Positions 34,797 to 37,688 of a stretch of 37,688 bases of DNA are shown here, piece by piece. The translations under genes were made by a program, and so were the position numbers. How positions within the stretch are numbered: the stretch's first letter is position 1; every line of letters begins with the position of its first letter. The notes beneath the pieces were generated by a model. It had not been told where the DNA came from. It did not search any database and saw only the letters and a list, made by a program, of their open reading frames with translations. Source of the DNA: Thermodesulfovibrio sp. (lineage in GTDB: Bacteria; Nitrospirota; Thermodesulfovibrionia; Thermodesulfovibrionales; Dissulfurispiraceae); NCBI GenBank assembly GCA_013824325.1, contig PNNP01000002.1, forward strand, positions 1 to 37,688, in the 5' to 3' direction.

Positions 34797-35318
34797 TTAT
34801 AAACTTTTTTTATTTTTTAGAGATTCTAATGCATAAGCAAATTGTAAAACTGTAGCATTCAATGCACCAGCCAACTTAGACAGCGGCGACTGGAAAGCCC
34901 CTGCCAGCATGCCGAGAAGTATACTTCTTGACGGCAGCCTTGACATAGATTTGATATCATCAAGAGAACAAAATCGTCCTTCTATAACGCCGCTCTTTAC
35001 CTTGAACTTGTCATTCTTCTCAGCATACTCAAGGATTTTTTTAGCCGCTGCAATAGGGTCGTCAAAACCAAAAGCTATCCCGGTAGGTCCTGCAAAAAAA
35101 TCTTTTGCAGATTCAATAGGAGTTCCCTTTGCAGCAATATTTACCATGGTATTTTTGAATACCTTATATTCTGCGCCGGCCTCCTTTAAAAGCCTTCTTA
35201 GTCGTGCAAGCTCTGCAACAGTCAGGCCCTTGTATTCAGTGAGAACAACAGCTTTTGACCTTGAAAACTTTTCTGATAATTCGGCTATCTGTTGGGACTT
35301 CTTTTCCTTGGTAATCAG
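34797..35318 (-). CDS. rplJ: 50S ribosomal protein L10 (likely CTG start)
   Basis: Stalk base protein binding L7/L12 dimers and 23S rRNA. The core is plain: ITKEKKSQQIAELSEKFSRS, VLTEYKGLTVAELARLRRLL, YKVFKNTMVNIA and FFAGPTGIAFG. The track's ATG at 35408 would translate the L10 leader RNA as 30 extra residues with no L10 homology. The conserved protein begins at codon 31, CTG (35318-35316), exactly 6 nt after GGGAGG. Start at that CTG gives 173 aa, normal for L10. No ATG, and no TTG/GTG with a ribosome-binding site, is available; an in-frame GTG at 35354 lacks one. An unusual start codon is therefore the best reading, not a proven one. Confidence 0.9.
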   Translation of the reverse strand: MITKEKKSQQIAELSEKFSRSKAVVLTEYKGLTVAELARLRRLLKEAGAEYKVFKNTMVNIAAKGTPIESAKDFFAGPTGIAFGFDDPIAAAKKILEYAEKNDKFKVKSGVIEGRFCSLDDIKSMSRLPSRSILLGMLAGAFQSPLSKLAGALNATVLQFAYALESLKNKKSL

Positions 35319-35324
35319 ATTAAT

Positions 35325-35436
35325 CCTCCCTTCCCAGAGACCAGGATTTACCACGTTAGCTGGTGATAAATTGCCAGCTTCTTTGTCTCGGCAGGCGGGT
35401 TGCCCCATTAAACACTTGTGCCTGCTGTCTCTGACT
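35325..35436 (-). ncRNA. L10 leader (autoregulatory r-protein RNA)
   Basis: The 140-nt space between rplA and rplJ contains GCAGGC...GCCTGC, then GAGAC (in GCCGAGACAAAG) pairing with GTCTC just before the ribosome-binding site. An inner hairpin GCTGG-CAATTTATCA-CCAGC follows. CTGCCGAGAC followed by the GGCAATTTA loop is typical of the L10 leader bound by L10(L12)4 to repress translation. Coordinates are approximate. Confidence 0.75.
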
Positions 35437-35458
35437 TTATAAATACAGGCAAAGCCTG

Positions 35459-36148
35459 CTATGCTACCTTTAATTTTGCTATGTCTATTTTTATACCAGG
35501 TCCCATTGTGGATGAGATTGTAATCTTTTTAATGTATCTACCTTTTGACGTCGAAGGTTTTGCCCTTATAACCGCCTTTAAAATAGCCATTGCGTTTTCT
35601 AATAACTTCTCTTTATCGAAGGAAGCCTTTCCGATGGGAACATGAACGATTCCTGCTTTTTCTGCTTTATACTCAACTTTTCCAGCCTTTATTTCCTTAA
35701 CAGCTTTTGCGATATCAAAAGTAACTGTTCCGAGCTTGGGATTCGGCATGAGTCCCTTCGGACCAAGAACCTTGCCGAGCTTTCCAACTAAGCCCATAAC
35801 ATCAGGGGTAGCAACTGCCTTATCAAATTCAAGCCAGCCTTTCTGAATCTTATCTACCATGTCCTCTGCCCCGACATAATCGGCGCCGGCTTCTGTAGCC
35901 TCCCTCTCCTTTTCCCCTTTTGCAAAAACCAATACCTTTACCGGTTTGCCTGTTCCATAAGGAAGGACAACTGTCCCCCTTACCATCTGGTCAGATTTTC
36001 TCGGATCAACTCCAAGATTTATTGACATATCTACTGTTTCATCAAACTTGGCAAAAGCGCTCTCCCTTATCACTGAAACTGCTTCCTCAATTGAATATTC
36101 TCTGGTTAAATCAAGCTTCGACTCTATATTTTCAAGTTTTTTACCCAT
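35459..36148 (-). CDS. rplA: 50S ribosomal protein L1
   Basis: 229-aa protein of the mobile L1 stalk that moves E-site tRNA. Motifs: [20 protein letters not shown] (N-terminal), [12 protein letters not shown], the [16 protein letters not shown] loop that contacts 23S rRNA, and the C-terminal [11 protein letters not shown]. It lies 10 nt after rplK with an AAGGAGG site. L1 commonly represses its own rplKA message by binding it; I did not find a distinct site by eye. Confidence 0.98.
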   Translation of the reverse strand: MGKKLENIESKLDLTREYSIEEAVSVIRESAFAKFDETVDMSINLGVDPRKSDQMVRGTVVLPYGTGKPVKVLVFAKGEKEREATEAGADYVGAEDMVDKIQKGWLEFDKAVATPDVMGLVGKLGKVLGPKGLMPNPKLGTVTFDIAKAVKEIKAGKVEYKAEKAGIVHVPIGKASFDKEKLLENAMAILKAVIRAKPSTSKGRYIKKITISSTMGPGIKIDIAKLKVA

Positions 36149-36158
36149 CTTGACCTCC

Positions 36159-36587
36159 TTAGTCTTTTACATCCACACCCATGCTTCTTGCAGTTCCCTC
36201 TATTATCTTCACTGCCGCTTTAATGGATGTGGTATTTAAATCCGGAAGCTTTGTTTTTGCTATCTCTTTAACCTGAGCGCTTGTAATAGCACCTACCTTA
36301 TCTTTATTAGGAATGCCAGAACCTTTTACAATCCCTGCTGCTTTCTTAATCAATTCAGATGCAGGAGGTGTTTTCAGAACGAAGGTGAATGACCTGTCAT
36401 TGTAAATGCTCAAAACAACAGGTATAAGTGTATCCTCCATCTTTTGTGTCTGGGCATTAAACTGCTTGCAAAATTCCATAATATTGATTCCATGCGGACC
36501 AAGCGCTGGCCCAACAGGCGGAGCCGGATTAGCTTTTCCAGCAGATATAACGAGTTTAACCTGTGCTACAACCTCTTTTTTAGCCAT
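36159..36587 (-). CDS. rplK: 50S ribosomal protein L11
   Basis: 142-aa protein of the GTPase-associated centre. The N-terminus [20 protein letters not shown] and [18 protein letters not shown] are near-universal L11 motifs. The C-terminal RNA-binding domain ends [14 protein letters not shown]. It follows nusG after a 114-nt gap that holds a repeat, which is unusual for this tight operon. Confidence 0.98.
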   Translation of the reverse strand: MAKKEVVAQVKLVISAGKANPAPPVGPALGPHGINIMEFCKQFNAQTQKMEDTLIPVVLSIYNDRSFTFVLKTPPASELIKKAAGIVKGSGIPNKDKVGAITSAQVKEIAKTKLPDLNTTSIKAAVKIIEGTARSMGVDVKD

Positions 36588-36607
36588 CTATTTCCTCCAT
36601 ATTTCAA

Positions 36608-36706
36608 ATCGCAATACATAATACATAACGCATAATATAGTAAAGAATTTTTGTCTTTTACCTGTTACACATCACCCATTACGCATTACGCATTACGTTT
36701 ATCACG
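36608..36706. repeat. Degenerate TAATGCG-unit repeat in the nusG-rplK gap
   Basis: The left part GCAATACATAATACATAACG and the right part CATTACGCATTACGCATTAC are runs of a 7-8-nt unit, separated by about 30 AT-rich bases. The right arm shares (CATCAC)CCATTACGCATTACG with the copy at 34310-34392. The array runs to the nusG stop at 36702. Confidence 0.55.
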
Positions 36707-37226
36707 CTTTCTCTACCTGTGAAAATGACAGTTCAACAGGTGTTTGTCTGCCAAATATACTGACCATGACCCTTAACCTGCCATGGTCCATATCAACCTC
36801 ATCGACATAGCCGACAAAACTACTGAACGGGCCATCAATAATCCTGACATTTCCAGACTTTTCAAACTGAGTCTTTACAACCGGCACAGGCCCTTTTTCC
36901 ATCTGCTGCAGTATCACTTCGACTTCTTCCTGAGGAATCGCAACAGGTTTGGTTCCGCCAATAAAGCCGGTTACACGCATGGTGCTTTTAATCAGATGCC
37001 ATGTATCGTCATCCAGTTCCATTTCCACCATAATATAGCTTGGATAAAATTTCTTGTCAGTCTCTTTCTTTTTTTTACCCTTTAACTCAACAATCTTCTC
37101 TGTTGGAATAAGTATCCTGCTAATTTTATTCTCAAGCCCTTTCTGCTTGACCTTTTCCTCTATTGCAGCTTTTACTTTTTCCTCATATCCTGAATATGTA
37201 TGAACAACGTACCAGTTTTTTTCCAT
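36702..37226 (-). CDS. nusG: Transcription elongation/antitermination factor NusG
   Basis: 174-aa protein that binds RNA polymerase and, with Rho or ribosomal protein S10, modulates elongation. The NGN domain begins NWYVVHTYSGYEEKVKAAIEE and includes FYPSYIMVEMELDDDTWHLI and VTGFIGGTKP. The C-terminal KOW domain has VRIIDGPFSSFVGYVDEVD. Length is standard. It is 5 nt after secE. Confidence 0.98.
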   Translation of the reverse strand: MEKNWYVVHTYSGYEEKVKAAIEEKVKQKGLENKISRILIPTEKIVELKGKKKKETDKKFYPSYIMVEMELDDDTWHLIKSTMRVTGFIGGTKPVAIPQEEVEVILQQMEKGPVPVVKTQFEKSGNVRIIDGPFSSFVGYVDEVDMDHGRLRVMVSIFGRQTPVELSFSQVEKA

Positions 37227-37231
37227 ATACC

Positions 37232-37417
37232 TTACCTGACCAGAAGCTTAACTACCTTAGCGAGACTCATATCCACCACACCCAAAAAAACCGAAACAAT
37301 TATCACGGTAGTTATAACAACCCATGTAGAGCCGATAAGTTCCTCCCTTGAAGGATAATTAACCTTTTTTGCCTCAACCTTAACTTCCTGAAAAAAACTT
37401 TTTACCTTTCCAATCAT
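37232..37417 (-). CDS. secE: Preprotein translocase subunit SecE
   Basis: 61-aa single-TM SecE, the short form found outside Enterobacteria. An amphipathic start FFQEVKVEAKKVNYPSREEL carries the conserved VNYPSREEL motif, followed by one membrane helix (WVVITTVIIVSVFLGVVDM) and a short tail. It stabilises SecY in the Sec channel. A TAAGGAGC site precedes the ATG. It lies between tRNA-Trp and nusG. Confidence 0.97.
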   Translation of the reverse strand: MIGKVKSFFQEVKVEAKKVNYPSREELIGSTWVVITTVIIVSVFLGVVDMSLAKVVKLLVR

Positions 37418-37453
37418 TCCAGCTCCTTACTTATTAAGCTCCTCCCGATATAG

Positions 37454-37530
37454 TGGCAGGCCAGGAGGGATTTGAACCCCCAACCCTCGGATTTGGAGTC
37501 CGACGCTCTATCCGTTAGAGCTACTGGCCT
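37454..37530 (-). tRNA. tRNA-Trp (anticodon CCA)
   Basis: 77-nt cloverleaf with encoded CCA. Acceptor AGGCCAG/CTGGCCT with discriminator G; the anticodon loop CTCCAAA gives CCA; the T-arm GGGGGTTCAAATCCCTC is normal. The usual rpmG-tRNA-Trp-secE order is kept. Its first two bases are also the last two bases of the rpmG stop codon. Confidence 0.97.
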
Positions 37531-37681
37531 ATGTCTTTGTCTCCTTATGCAGCGTATGTTTTCTGCAATGTCTGCAATATTTCTTTAGCTGAAGTTTATC
37601 TGTAGTATTCTTCTTATTCTTCATGTTCGAATAGTTTTTATTCTTACATTCAGTGCACTGAAAAAGTATTATATCTCTCAT
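37529..37681 (-). CDS. rpmG: 50S ribosomal protein L33
   Basis: 50-aa L33 not listed in the ORF track. It reads [18 protein letters not shown], then [20 protein letters not shown] and HTLHKETKT. CxxC pairs (CTEC, CRHC) make this the zinc-binding (C+) form. The start ATG is 7 nt from the window edge, so its ribosome-binding site is mostly outside. The TAG stop overlaps the mature 5' end of tRNA-Trp by two bases. Confidence 0.95.
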   Translation of the reverse strand: MRDIILFQCTECKNKNYSNMKNKKNTTDKLQLKKYCRHCRKHTLHKETKT

Positions 37682-37688
37682 AATCTAC

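Noticed and set aside
1-37688. CRISPR arrays, insertion sequences with transposase, prophage genes
   Set aside because: No regularly spaced repeats, transposase or phage proteins are seen; only small palindromic elements.

Overview
The window is chromosomal DNA from a low-to-moderate GC Gram-negative bacterium with respiratory, probably anaerobic, physiology. Multiheme c-type cytochromes, an NrfD-type quinone protein with a Tat-exported four-cluster ferredoxin, a sigma-54 activator and a selenocysteine-containing SelD all sit beside core information genes. This suite suggests a Nitrospirota (Thermodesulfovibrionia-like) or deltaproteobacterial lineage. That placement is inference; no 16S gene is present.

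Layout. 1-4.6 kb: end of rluD, then a nitroreductase and purine permease on the minus strand, a ~160-bp palindromic element, tRNA-Arg, and mtnP-apt. With the permease, mtnP and apt form a purine and methylthioadenosine salvage set. 4.6-11 kb: rpsU, a GatB/YqeY protein, a NIF3-like protein, dnaG and rpoD (the macromolecular-synthesis arrangement, expanded), tRNA-Met, a coiled-coil zinc-ribbon protein and RNase HI. 11-13 kb: a selenium-type LysR regulator convergent with selD. selD has an in-frame TGA at the active-site position followed by a bacterial SECIS-like hairpin, so the ORF track truncates it; the full gene runs 12016-13026. 13-15.2 kb: a decayed receiver-domain remnant, rho and a hotdog thioesterase.

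15.2-24.6 kb is the accessory region. It holds a membrane histidine kinase with a CxxCH heme-type motif in its sensor domain, a GAFTGA sigma-54 response regulator and a small membrane protein. Convergent to these lies a minus-strand cluster: a NapC/NirT-like cytochrome with 11 heme motifs, two tandem-duplicated small membrane proteins, NrfD, a Tat ferredoxin, a triheme cytochrome and an orphan LivK-type binding protein. A good sigma-54 promoter match precedes the small membrane proteins. I infer that the two-component system controls a quinone-linked electron-transfer complex without a catalytic molybdoenzyme subunit. This is the most likely new biology here.

24.6-37.7 kb (minus strand): a K+ channel with RCK domains, a Mut7-C RNase-like protein, then the rpoBC/ribosomal block read rpmG, tRNA-Trp, secE, nusG, rplK, rplA, L10 leader, rplJ, rplL, rpoB, rpoC. 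Two intergenic gaps in this block carry a shared degenerate repeat (TAATGCG units). rplJ appears to start at a non-ATG codon after its leader, and rpoC starts at TTG 1 nt after rpoB.
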